A stretch of 64,000 nucleotides of DNA, from contig CAWDHI010000001.1 in the NCBI GenBank assembly GCA_963802095.1, positions 62,001 to 126,000 of the forward strand, written 5' to 3'. Below, piece by piece: positions 43,215-51,495 of the stretch; within the stretch, counting starts at the first letter, position 1; each line of letters opens with the position of its first letter. Position numbers and translations under genes: made by a program. The stretch is from CAVVEQ01 sp963802095. GTDB lineage: Bacteria; Chloroflexota; Anaerolineae; Anaerolineales; Anaerolineaceae. The notes under the pieces were generated by a model. It made no database searches. It worked only from the letters and a program-made list of their open reading frames with translations, and was not told where the DNA came from.

Positions 43215-43736
43215 TTACCCTGGTGTTGCAGACTTTGATTTAAACCAGGTTTTGATCGAATTATAGATCGGGCATCTGTCGTAAACACCCCAGAAAGCGA
43301 TGAGTGCACCACCGAGTATTAATAGCCAGTTAATTCCATTTAAAATTCCAATGGCGATTAAACCAAAGCCGGAAATAACTCGGAGAAACCTGGTCATTGG
43401 GGAGATACCGGATTTCACCTCTAGGATCTCATTCAACGCGGATTCAAAAATTGACCGCAACGATTCAAGGTTTTGCGACCCGGTTTTGCGGAACAATTCC
43501 TTTCCATCCTTATAAGCTATCATCGTGGGAATTGCATAGATTTTCAAATCCCGGGCTATCTCCACATCTTCATCCACGTTGATCCTGACAAGTTCAACCG
43601 TTTCGGCATATTCGCCAGCCACCTTTTCCAGGTTCGGCGCCATTGCATGGCAGGGTCCGCACCAGGCCGCCCAAAATTCGACTACTACGGGTATTTTAGA
43701 GTTGGTGAGAATATTATCTAATTCAGTTTTCTTCAT
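43215..43736 (-). CDS. Thioredoxin fused to a DUF2892-like membrane tail
   Basis: The 173-residue protein has a thioredoxin domain (1-105) with the active site WAAWCGPCHAM (Cys26, Cys29) and cis-Pro in AIPTMIAY. Residues 110-165 repeat the DUF2892/YgaP-tail pattern: MTRFLRVISGFGLIAIGIL, one or two hydrophobic spans, then CPIYN. The tail should hold the thioredoxin at the membrane. I chose the ATG at 43736, with AGGAAAG upstream. An earlier ATG lies inside a terminator hairpin. Confidence 0.9.
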   Translation of the reverse strand: MKKTELDNILTNSKIPVVVEFWAAWCGPCHAMAPNLEKVAGEYAETVELVRINVDEDVEIARDLKIYAIPTMIAYKDGKELFRKTGSQNLESLRSIFESALNEILEVKSGISPMTRFLRVISGFGLIAIGILNGINWLLILGGALIAFWGVYDRCPIYNSIKTWFKSKSATPG

Positions 43737-43750
43737 TGACTTTCCTGAAA

Positions 43751-43777
43751 GAGAGGGTGTGTCAGACACACCCTCTC
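43751..43777 (-). terminator. Terminator of the DUF2892 gene
   Basis: GAGAGGGTGTG and CACACCCTCTC form an 11-base-pair perfect stem with loop TCTGA on the minus strand, followed by TTTC. It separates the two minus-strand genes. Confidence 0.75.
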
Positions 43778-43787
43778 AAAATTATAC

Positions 43788-43994
43788 TTACTGAGCGTTT
43801 TTATTCGTGTTGATCTTGAGCGCAACGTAAAGGGGGCAGAAACCTATAATGCCGGTACCCAGAAGCATTGCGCCAACCACAAGTAACAACCATCCCAACC
43901 AACCTGTAACTGCACCCGCAGCAAACAGACCGATGAAGACCAATCCTATAACCACACGGATAATGCGGTCTAACCCACTTTCATTTTTCTTCAT
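43788..43994 (-). CDS. DUF2892 small membrane protein (YgaP tail-like)
   Basis: The 68-residue protein has LDRIIRVVIGLVFIGLFAAG, a Gly-rich turn WLGWLL and GIIGFCPLYVALKI, the standard DUF2892 motif with its single Cys-Pro. The same motif forms the tail of the thioredoxin 50 bases downstream. Function in free form is unknown; YgaP joins the domain to rhodanese. TTCTCC-complement AGAAGAAG lies upstream. Confidence 0.85.
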   Translation of the reverse strand: MKKNESGLDRIIRVVIGLVFIGLFAAGAVTGWLGWLLLVVGAMLLGTGIIGFCPLYVALKINTNKNAQ

Positions 43995-44117
43995 TTCTTC
44001 TTCTCCTTATATTTTGATACTAATAAGATGATGATTTAATGAAAAAGATACACATGGAATTATCTCTAATTACCAAATTGCCAAAGGTATTCTATTGAAG
44101 ATCTGAATTCTAGGGGC

Positions 44118-45185
44118 TTACTGGATTTCGTTACCTGTCGGTGTGTCCTCAAGATCAGTCTTTGGTACCAATACTGGAGGAGAAGGTTGAGGTGGGACAG
44201 CTAAAAGAATGGTTTCCCTAAGTGATAACCAGGTTTCCTGCTCCCTCCATTTTCGCCATACTTTTAGAAAATCATGGTACGCACGGTCCCGGGTTTTCGT
44301 TCTGTTTTCGAGGAAGTATTTAAATCCCGGCGTGATTCGGTATAGTGGGCGATGATGACCGTAAAACTTATGGATGCGCTGGCGCTCTTTCTCCTCGAAC
44401 CCGGGAAGAAACGCGATCCAGAAGTCACAATCATGTATATCTCCCAGTATTTGCTGACTCTTCCTGGCAGCCTGAAGTGGCTGTGAGAGCTCATCCGGGT
44501 AGATCGGGGCAAAAATCTCCATGGAATAGCGCAAACGCTTGGCGGCGATCCTCATCTCGTGAAGCATGGTGGTGTTATCCGGCTGACGCAGGTACACTTC
44601 ATAGGATAGAAAATCATTCAACTTTTCATTGATAATGGAATAAGAAAGTTGATACAGGGCGGAGGTATAGTCCTTTGTGTCACTTGCCTGAGGTGAGAAG
44701 CGTGATCGGATCTGAGGACAAACCTTGCTCTTTTCAAGGTCATTCAGGGCTGATATTACATCCGCCTGCAAACGATCTCGCTGTTGAGTCAATCGCAAAA
44801 GAATACGGTTGAGACCCGGTTTGGATTTAGGATCTTTGACTCCCCCCTCAATCTGGGTGACTAGGTCGATCTGCACATCTGTATCCCTGGCCTCGCCTAG
44901 TGCCCGGGTGAGTTTTCGAACATGGCGGATCCAGACAGCCTGTTTTTTCTCCGGCAGGATTCCTATGAAGATTCCCAACGCTGATCGCAACCTGCGGGAG
45001 GCCACCCGCATGCGGTGAATATACTCGATATCCTCGGATTTTCGCACCCCGTCGACCTCAATTTGGAGAGCATCGACAGACCGGAGTAAAATGGTTGCCC
45101 CGAAAGCGGAAATCCCCGGTTCGCCTCTGGGCTTTGGTTCCGGTTTGGATTCAGTCGGCTGCATGCTTTCCAGCAGGTCCTGCAA
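44118..45185 (-). CDS. CHAD-domain protein
   Basis: CHAD domains are helical proteins with conserved His and basic residues that bind polyphosphate. This 355-residue protein has two half-repeats: IEYIHRMRVASRRLRSALG (near residue 53) and TMLHEMRIAAKRLRYSMEIF (near 207), which carry the HXXRXXXXRLR pattern. TTG is the likely start, with AGGAGG upstream. It is 33 bases after the second kinase gene in the same unit. Confidence 0.88.
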   Translation of the reverse strand: MQDLLESMQPTESKPEPKPRGEPGISAFGATILLRSVDALQIEVDGVRKSEDIEYIHRMRVASRRLRSALGIFIGILPEKKQAVWIRHVRKLTRALGEARDTDVQIDLVTQIEGGVKDPKSKPGLNRILLRLTQQRDRLQADVISALNDLEKSKVCPQIRSRFSPQASDTKDYTSALYQLSYSIINEKLNDFLSYEVYLRQPDNTTMLHEMRIAAKRLRYSMEIFAPIYPDELSQPLQAARKSQQILGDIHDCDFWIAFLPGFEEKERQRIHKFYGHHRPLYRITPGFKYFLENRTKTRDRAYHDFLKVWRKWREQETWLSLRETILLAVPPQPSPPVLVPKTDLEDTPTGNEIQ

Positions 45186-45218
45186 AATGCGCCTCCTAGG
45201 ATCAAATAGAGGTAACGA

Positions 45219-45917
45219 TCAGGATTTCTTAAAGATTTTCGATTGAATTTTTCGCTTCAGATCGTTGTGTACAACCAGAGGGGAGCGGGTGGCATCAACT
45301 TCCACGAAATTGAATTCCTTGGCCAATGCAGCGAATTGCTCTATCAATGCACCCTGGTAGATGCAAAAACTATCATAAAGGTTATCGGCGCAGCGGATAT
45401 CCATCCCGGATTCCCAGTGATCAAATCCGCGGCCGGAAACGACTCGTTTAATCAATGTCTGGACGTCGGATTTGAGGAGGAAGACGATATCTGGTTTTAA
45501 TGCAAAACCATAAAGTTTCCGTGCCCAGTCCGGGTCTGCTCCACGGACTACATCGCGGGCGATGGTGGAGTAAAAATAGCGGTCAGATAGGACGTAGAAT
45601 CCTGCTTCCAGGGCAGGGATTATCTGATTTTCAAGACGGTCTGCGAAATCGGTGGCGTAAAACAGACTCATGGTTAATGGGCTCAGTGTATTTCCCAACT
45701 TGGCAGCATCTAAACCGGGCTGGGTAAGCGGGGAGCGTTTTAACCCAGTATCAGAGACAGCAAATCCTTCGTTTTCCAGCCAGGTGCGAAGTAATTGGAT
45801 CTGAGTGGAGCGTCCGACGCCATCTGTACCTTCAAGAACGATCAGCTTCCCCGGCATATCCTTCGGCTTGAACTTTTTATAAGGAAAACCAGCACCATAG
45901 AATTTTGGTTCAGTCAT
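45219..45917 (-). CDS. Thymidylate-kinase-like protein, P-loop Lys replaced by Arg
   Basis: The 232-residue product is a P-loop kinase of the thymidylate kinase type. The text KLIVLEGTDGVGRSTQIQLL holds the P-loop, with Arg where Walker A has Lys. LSDRYFYSTIARDVVRG resembles the DRY motif. It is a close paralogue of the upstream gene. The Arg change predicts lost or changed ATP use, perhaps a regulatory partner. ATG at 45917 overlaps the previous gene by 8 bases. Confidence 0.8.
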   Translation of the reverse strand: MTEPKFYGAGFPYKKFKPKDMPGKLIVLEGTDGVGRSTQIQLLRTWLENEGFAVSDTGLKRSPLTQPGLDAAKLGNTLSPLTMSLFYATDFADRLENQIIPALEAGFYVLSDRYFYSTIARDVVRGADPDWARKLYGFALKPDIVFLLKSDVQTLIKRVVSGRGFDHWESGMDIRCADNLYDSFCIYQGALIEQFAALAKEFNFVEVDATRSPLVVHNDLKRKIQSKIFKKS

Positions 45918-46635
45918 GGCTGCCTCCCTGTTGCGCGATAGGGGTAGCGCTTCCTTTGGGAAGTGGCAATACCAACCCTTCCCAGCCATCGAGCACTTGT
46001 TGAACCGCCAATCGAACCTCTTTCTGCTGCGATTCTACAGATTGGGCACCATCTATGACCTTCAAACCGAATTCATCCACCATCTTGTCGTATTGGTTGA
46101 TCACCAACTGTTGGAACATTTTAAAGCTGGCTTTTTTATCGTCCGATAGTCCCAGGTCCATACCTGCTTCGTAATATTTTATCTTGGCCCGCGATGAAAG
46201 AATGCGCTTTACAGCGATATCCAGGGGAACCCTAAAGTAAAGAGCTAAGTTTGGCATCACTGCGAAGGAATATAGTTCCCGCACCCAATTAGGGTCCACC
46301 CCGCGGGCGACATCGCGCGCGAACGCGGTGAATGAATAGCGGTCTGCAAGAACGATAACACCAGCTTTGAGCATGGGTAAGATCTTGTTTTCCCAGCGGT
46401 GGGCAAAATCGGTAGATTGAAGCAAGCTGAAGCTGGTGGGAGTGAACATTTTCTCGCTTTTTCCAAGTCGGGTTGTACTTTTCACCAGCTCGGAAGAATT
46501 CCACTCGCTGAAATAAACCGGTTTTCCCTGCTTGCGCAACCATTTGGTGAGCAGATCGATCTGTGTGGATTTACCGCTGCCGTCGATGCCTTCCACAACA
46601 ATCAGACGGCCTTTAAATGGATTTGGTCTTAACAA
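45910..46635 (-). CDS. Thymidylate-kinase-like protein
   Basis: The 241-residue protein has an intact P-loop (VVEGIDGSGKSTQIDLL) and LADRYSFTAFARDVARG. The Arg in DRY and the late LID region are present, but the text differs from the standard TMK SDRYXXS pattern. It could be a dTMP kinase or an allied P-loop kinase acting on another phosphate donor, such as polyphosphate, given the CHAD neighbour. It starts on TTG with AAAGGGG upstream. Confidence 0.8.
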   Translation of the reverse strand: MLRPNPFKGRLIVVEGIDGSGKSTQIDLLTKWLRKQGKPVYFSEWNSSELVKSTTRLGKSEKMFTPTSFSLLQSTDFAHRWENKILPMLKAGVIVLADRYSFTAFARDVARGVDPNWVRELYSFAVMPNLALYFRVPLDIAVKRILSSRAKIKYYEAGMDLGLSDDKKASFKMFQQLVINQYDKMVDEFGLKVIDGAQSVESQQKEVRLAVQQVLDGWEGLVLPLPKGSATPIAQQGGSHD

Positions 46636-46682
46636 GATATACCCCTTTCTTCAGGTTCAATAACAATAATGCTGGGTCAATG

Positions 46683-46688
46683 ATTATA
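46683..46688 (-). promoter_or_regulatory. Extended -10 box of the kinase-CHAD unit
   Basis: TGCTATAAT on the minus strand (TATAAT at 46688-46683) lies about 48 bases before the first kinase start. It indicates that kinase, kinase and CHAD form their own transcription unit, separate from phoU. Confidence 0.5.
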
Positions 46689-46714
46689 GCATTCATTGCC
46701 TAATTTAATTGCTG

Positions 46715-47410
46715 TTATTCATCTTCATCAAGCGGAAAATCCTCCTCCGCATCTTCCCCTTCAATTTCCATGAATTCACCTGTGGCAATAAACACCGTTC
46801 TCTCGCAAATATTGGAAACCCGGTCCGCGAACCTTTCCAGATTATGTGCAGCTGCAAACATCATCTGTGCTTCTGGTGCTGTGGATGGATTTGCCATGAT
46901 TGTATTTATTGTGTCCCGGCGCACCTTGTCGTAAAGCTCATCCACCTTGTCATCATCCAGGGGGATGCGGACAGCGCTCTTATAATCTTCGGTCACAAAA
47001 GCTGTGATTGCATCGTGAAGCATGGATATGCCAAGTTCGATCATTTTTTCAAGGTCAGCAGCAGGAACAGGGTAATCGGAAGAACCCAGACGCATTACGA
47101 TCTTGGCGACACCCTTCGCATAATCACCCATTCGCTCCAACTCCGTGGCGATCTCCAGGATCCCAGCCAGCAGACGAAGATCATGCGCCATAGGCTGCTG
47201 GGTGGCGATTACGATCATCACCGCACTTTCGATGGCATTTCGCTTCCCGTTGATATCGTCGTCATCTGCCAGCACCCTGCGTGCTTCCGGGATATTCCTG
47301 CTGCGAAAAAGACTGGCAGATTTGTGCATCGCCTGCTCCACCATGCTTGAAAGCATCAATATCTCTTCCCGCAGGTTCTGAATATTTCGGTCAAGGGTTT
47401 CTCTGGTCAT
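46715..47410 (-). CDS. phoU: Phosphate-signalling protein PhoU
   Basis: PhoU links the Pst phosphate transporter to the PhoR sensor. The 231-residue protein has two repeats. The first has REEILMLSSMVEQAMHKSA and metal-binding-type residues in LLAGILEIATELERMGDYAK. The second has AHNLERFADRVSNICERTVF. The C-terminus is acidic (EGEDAEEDFPLDEDE). It follows pstB after 20 bases on the same strand. Confidence 0.93.
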   Translation of the reverse strand: MTRETLDRNIQNLREEILMLSSMVEQAMHKSASLFRSRNIPEARRVLADDDDINGKRNAIESAVMIVIATQQPMAHDLRLLAGILEIATELERMGDYAKGVAKIVMRLGSSDYPVPAADLEKMIELGISMLHDAITAFVTEDYKSAVRIPLDDDKVDELYDKVRRDTINTIMANPSTAPEAQMMFAAAHNLERFADRVSNICERTVFIATGEFMEIEGEDAEEDFPLDEDE

Positions 47411-47430
47411 TATTCCTCATTTCTCCGGTG

Positions 47431-48228
47431 TTAGCCAAACCGGCCGGTAATATAATCTTCGGTTCTTTGGTCTCGCGGATTAGTAAAAATCTGGGTGGTG
47501 ATCCCAAATTCCACCAGGATCCCTGCGCGGTCTGTATCCATGTTGAAAAAGGCGGTGTAATCGGAGGCGCGGGCAGCTTGTTGCATGTTGTGGGTGACGA
47601 TGATTATGGTGTAGGTGGAGGCAAGATCGTGCATTAATTCTTCGATCTTCAGGGTAGCAATCGGGTCGAGGGCGGAACAGGGTTCATCCATTAGGATGAT
47701 CTCAGGTCGGACAGCGAGGACCCTTGCTATGCAAAGGCGCTGCTGTTGCCCGCCGGAAAGACTTAGCGCGCTCTGGTTGAGAATGTCCTTCACTTCGTCC
47801 CATAAGGCAGCTTCTCTCAGCGATCTCTCCACCAATTGGTCCATATTCTCCTTGACCCCATTGATCCGGGCTCCCCAGGCAATGTTTTCGTAGATGCTCT
47901 TGGGAAATGGATTAGGACGCTGAAATACCATCCCAATTTTTCGGCGGATCATCACTGGATCGATTTCAGGGGATGCAAGGTTATTACCATGAAATATGAT
48001 TTTCCCCTCCATCCGCGATCCATTGATGTAATCATTCATCCGGTTGAACGATCGAATCACCGTGCTCTTTCCACAACCGGAGGAACCAATGATTGCGGTG
48101 ATCTTTCGGGGAATCACCTGAAGAAAAACATCCTTCACCGCCCGGAATGCACCGTAATAGATTGAGAGATCTTCCGTTTCCAACGCGTATCGATTATCCA
48201 GCATGGTGGTCGTGGTCATCGTATTCAT
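47431..48228 (-). CDS. pstB: Phosphate ABC transporter ATP-binding protein PstB
   Basis: PstB powers high-affinity phosphate import. The 265-residue protein has Walker A GSSGCGKSTVIRSFNRMND, the signature LSLSGGQQQRLCIARVLA, and Walker B IILMDEPCSALDPIA. The FNRMND run is typical of PstB. The usual pstS, pstC and pstA are not in this window. Of three in-frame ATGs I used 48228; no strong Shine-Dalgarno is seen and the start is uncertain. Confidence 0.94.
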   Translation of the reverse strand: MNTMTTTTMLDNRYALETEDLSIYYGAFRAVKDVFLQVIPRKITAIIGSSGCGKSTVIRSFNRMNDYINGSRMEGKIIFHGNNLASPEIDPVMIRRKIGMVFQRPNPFPKSIYENIAWGARINGVKENMDQLVERSLREAALWDEVKDILNQSALSLSGGQQQRLCIARVLAVRPEIILMDEPCSALDPIATLKIEELMHDLASTYTIIIVTHNMQQAARASDYTAFFNMDTDRAGILVEFGITTQIFTNPRDQRTEDYITGRFG

Positions 48229-48272
48229 TAAAAAAAAGATTGTCTGTATTATGTCGGTTAGACCGGATGCCG

Positions 48273-49511
48273 TCAACCCTTAACTTTCCGTTGATGAGAT
48301 TCCAGCGTGGATTCGAGCACAACATTCAATCTCTCCGAAATCACCGACCGGTTGAAATTGGAGAGGATATACTCCCTGCCATTCTTTCCCATCAGCGCGG
48401 TTTTTTTTGGGTGATTCTTGAGATAAAGCACTTTTTCAGCGAGATCCTGCGGGTCGCCGGGGCGGATGAACAAACCAGCAGAGGCAGCCTCCACTACCTC
48501 CCGAATGACCCCGTCGATCGCCAATAGCACTGGCTTTCCGGCTGCCATGTAATCAAAAACCTTATTCGGGTAAGTGGTTTTATATAAATCAAGAGGTTTT
48601 AGGATTGCTATACATGCATCGGCTTCGCTGAGGACCTGAACCATCTCCTCCTTCGGTACAGGAGGCAAAAAGGTCGTATTTGAAAGCCCCATCTCCGCTC
48701 CTTTGGATTGCAGGTTGGGCTTTTCCTTGCCGTCACCGATCAGATAAAATTTTATGTGGGGCTCATGATTCAATAGTGCGGCAGCATTAAGGATCACCTC
48801 GAGGTCATTTGAAAGACCGTGCGCACCCGCGTACAGGCAAATGAATTCGCTTTCAAGCTTCTTTACAATCCGTATTCCTTTCTGACCTTCAGAAGTACAA
48901 AACATATCCGGGTCGGCGCCGTTCGGTACCAACTCGATCCTGCGCGCGCCTTTAAGGCGGACGTGGTCGATGAATCCCGGAGAATTCACCATGACGGTAT
49001 CAGCCTTGGAATACAGGAAATGTTCCAACCAAAGCGATAGACGTACCAAAACCTGGTTCTTAAGAACCCCAATAGCGATGGCGAACGCTGGCCACAGATC
49101 CCGAACTTCGAAAACGAAAGCTGCCCCTTTCAACCTGGCCACAAGCCAGGCTGTGAATCCCTGGAAAATGGGCGGGGATGTACCCCAAACAAGCTCCACA
49201 TGCCGTACCCGCAGGGCGGCGATAAAGGATGAGATCATGAAACTGAAGAAGCTGAGCAGCCTATGGAAGAAACTACGGTGCAAAGCGGGGTAGGTGTATG
49301 CATAGATCAGGGTAATTCCCGGGTCAGAATCTGTTGTTATAAGATCGGGATTCGCTGGTTGTCCTGTTTTCCCGGTCAGGTAGCTCACCGAACTGGCGAT
49401 AATGGTCACGCTATGGCCTTTTTGCACCAACGCTTTGGCCATCTCGTGGTGACGGGTGCCACCAGGTTCGGCGATGGTGACGAACGCCTGGTGGATCAGC
49501 AGGATATGCAC
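48273..49511 (-). CDS. Glycosyltransferase family 4 protein
   Basis: The 412-residue protein has a GT-B fold. An N-terminal Rossmann domain starts HILLIHQAFVTIAEPGGTRH. The C-terminal donor site has YLIGDGKEKPNL, a phrase of the form EXXXXXXXE near the end (EADACIAIL), and YMAAGKPVLLAIDGVIREVV. I chose the GTG at 49511, which has AGGAG 9 bases upstream. It overlaps the heparinase-like gene by 16 bases. It probably adds a sugar to an exopolysaccharide or O-antigen-like chain. Confidence 0.87.
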   Translation of the reverse strand: MHILLIHQAFVTIAEPGGTRHHEMAKALVQKGHSVTIIASSVSYLTGKTGQPANPDLITTDSDPGITLIYAYTYPALHRSFFHRLLSFFSFMISSFIAALRVRHVELVWGTSPPIFQGFTAWLVARLKGAAFVFEVRDLWPAFAIAIGVLKNQVLVRLSLWLEHFLYSKADTVMVNSPGFIDHVRLKGARRIELVPNGADPDMFCTSEGQKGIRIVKKLESEFICLYAGAHGLSNDLEVILNAAALLNHEPHIKFYLIGDGKEKPNLQSKGAEMGLSNTTFLPPVPKEEMVQVLSEADACIAILKPLDLYKTTYPNKVFDYMAAGKPVLLAIDGVIREVVEAASAGLFIRPGDPQDLAEKVLYLKNHPKKTALMGKNGREYILSNFNRSVISERLNVVLESTLESHQRKVKG

Positions 49512-51481
49512 CGGGATACGCTCCTGTTCTTCGCTGATGAAGGATCGACCATGATTCGGGTGAGGATTGTCAGGGGTAATGCAGACATAAAAATCGCACG
49601 GTATGAAAGTGCAGGTATTTTTTGGCCATAAGTGGGTGAATACCAGCCGCAAATTTCCGGCGCCTGACCTTCACCGCAGATTAACTGCCCGGCTCGGATT
49701 AGTTGAACCATACCAGGGATAGCGTTGACACCCTGCATTTCCCTGGAGTTAATTATTATGGATTTCGACCCCAGGGTTAAATCAAGGATATTATCTTCGA
49801 AATCAAATACACAATCCGGTAATAGCCATTGAATAATTACTTCATGATCATTTTTTTTGGGTTTACCGGAAAAAGTATCCCAGACTTCCCATAAACCGGC
49901 TGATAACCGTTGTACACGTCGGGTGTGCTGCACACCAATTCCCCTATAACCATTATGGTACGCCTCACAAAAGTCGCTTTGCCGATTGATCAATTTTGTT
50001 TGAGCCCAATCCAGCCAGAGGAAACGGCTTGCCCGGGTCATCTGATCCTTTCCATCAATCATGGCCGTGTTGTGAACGATCGTCCCCGCGAGGGAGTTCT
50101 CCCAGGGGGGAGCGGCATTATAAGAATAAGTTCCCGCATCCAAAAGGATATTTTCCCCGCCATCCCAGAGATCCAGGTGGAGTTGGTCGGCTTGAAAGGG
50201 TCGGTTATGGTAATGGGCTGTCCGGATGAAGGCCCAATCACCTTCAACACCGATCCGATGATAGGAATCGTTCTCAGATAATGCGGGAAGCCTTAAATCC
50301 TTACTTGAATCAAGTACACCCATCCATTCTGAAAACTCGTCATACGTGCCTTTCGGGAGAAACGGTTTCCCGAAAAATGCCAGGCTGGCTGCCTGCGCGG
50401 TGGGGCGGTGATCGGTGAAATCCACCGAACCCAATGGGAACAGCCAGGTGCCGTCATTGCTACCGAAATTGGGAGCTTTTCCGGATTCACAATCCATTTG
50501 CCTAGAATACCAGTTGGTGGCCGAGCGGAGCTTATCCAAAACCTTCACAGGGAATTGTTGTTCGTTTTCCGCTAAAACGGAGTTGATCCATAAAGATACC
50601 TGGAGCATAAATCGGTGGTAATTCATACTATGCTGGCAGTATTCGCCATCCTCACCGATCTGATCCTTGAGGGCAGACTGAATGACCTTCCAACCCAGTG
50701 ATTTCCAATGAGGGCTTTCCTCAAACCCTTGCAGGATCGATCCTGCGGTGAATAATCCCGCGCCTTCTAATAGCAGGTGGTTGTTATTTTGAGCCCGGGA
50801 ATAAGGTAAGGTAAGGGGGATTCGTCTTGCATTCATCACAAGAAACTCGAGCGCCATTTTATTTCTGGGATCACTCACGCCATTACTTCGATAGAAAACG
50901 CTTAAACCGAAACTGGCGGTAAGGATGCGTACGGCGCATTCCTGTGCGGATACCCAGTTGGGTCCCTGGAAAGGTGGATTGTTCTTCGTGAATCTTAGCA
51001 GTAGATCCCAAAATTTTTCCTCGTAGGCCGCATCGCCCGAAAGGAGATACGCCTGGGCGAGATTTACCGCCCAGCAAAACCTGGCGCTTTCCCAGGTGAA
51101 TTTGATATCTCCCAACTCCTTCCCGGATCGACCGCGGGCGTAATCGGTCCACTCGGTGAGGGGAGGGGTGGGTGCAATTACTATGTCAGCAGGTTGACTT
51201 CCAAATAATGGGAATCGATCCTTGAGAATGCCCTGTGCGTTTTCAAGAATGGCGGACCGGGTTTCGCCAAGAAGGACATTTAATTTTTCGGGATCCGGTT
51301 TACGCAGCGGCCATTTAGGCTGAATTTGAGAAACATCCGGGATAAAGGATAGCCTGGCGGATGCCCTGCGGTAATGACCACTTGCCAGACCCAGGCGGTA
51401 GAGTGCCAGGTTGGCAAGTGGCTTGACCCCGAGTACCCCCAGGGTCTTGATTATCGTTCCAACGTTACGTGAGGATGCCAA
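49496..51481 (-). CDS. Heparinase II/III-like polysaccharide lyase family protein
   Basis: The 661-residue protein has an N-terminal helical toroid-like domain and a C-terminal beta-sheet domain. Typical text includes FTWESARFCWAVNLAQAYLL, NNHLLLEGAGLFTAG, HSMNYHRFMLQVSLW and DAGTYSYN, where the NNH and NYH/Tyr residues fit the lyase centre. In polysaccharide operons such proteins often act in assembly rather than uptake. I chose TTG at 51481, just after the previous stop; no good Shine-Dalgarno is seen and the start is uncertain. Confidence 0.82.
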   Translation of the reverse strand: MASSRNVGTIIKTLGVLGVKPLANLALYRLGLASGHYRRASARLSFIPDVSQIQPKWPLRKPDPEKLNVLLGETRSAILENAQGILKDRFPLFGSQPADIVIAPTPPLTEWTDYARGRSGKELGDIKFTWESARFCWAVNLAQAYLLSGDAAYEEKFWDLLLRFTKNNPPFQGPNWVSAQECAVRILTASFGLSVFYRSNGVSDPRNKMALEFLVMNARRIPLTLPYSRAQNNNHLLLEGAGLFTAGSILQGFEESPHWKSLGWKVIQSALKDQIGEDGEYCQHSMNYHRFMLQVSLWINSVLAENEQQFPVKVLDKLRSATNWYSRQMDCESGKAPNFGSNDGTWLFPLGSVDFTDHRPTAQAASLAFFGKPFLPKGTYDEFSEWMGVLDSSKDLRLPALSENDSYHRIGVEGDWAFIRTAHYHNRPFQADQLHLDLWDGGENILLDAGTYSYNAAPPWENSLAGTIVHNTAMIDGKDQMTRASRFLWLDWAQTKLINRQSDFCEAYHNGYRGIGVQHTRRVQRLSAGLWEVWDTFSGKPKKNDHEVIIQWLLPDCVFDFEDNILDLTLGSKSIIINSREMQGVNAIPGMVQLIRAGQLICGEGQAPEICGWYSPTYGQKIPALSYRAIFMSALPLTILTRIMVDPSSAKNRSVSRCISC

Positions 51482-51495
51482 GCAGGATTCCGAAA

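Noticed and set aside
43737..43769. Upstream start (MSDTPSL) for the thioredoxin gene
   Set aside because: It lies within the perfect hairpin that ends the previous gene, and the ATG at 43736 has a better ribosome site.
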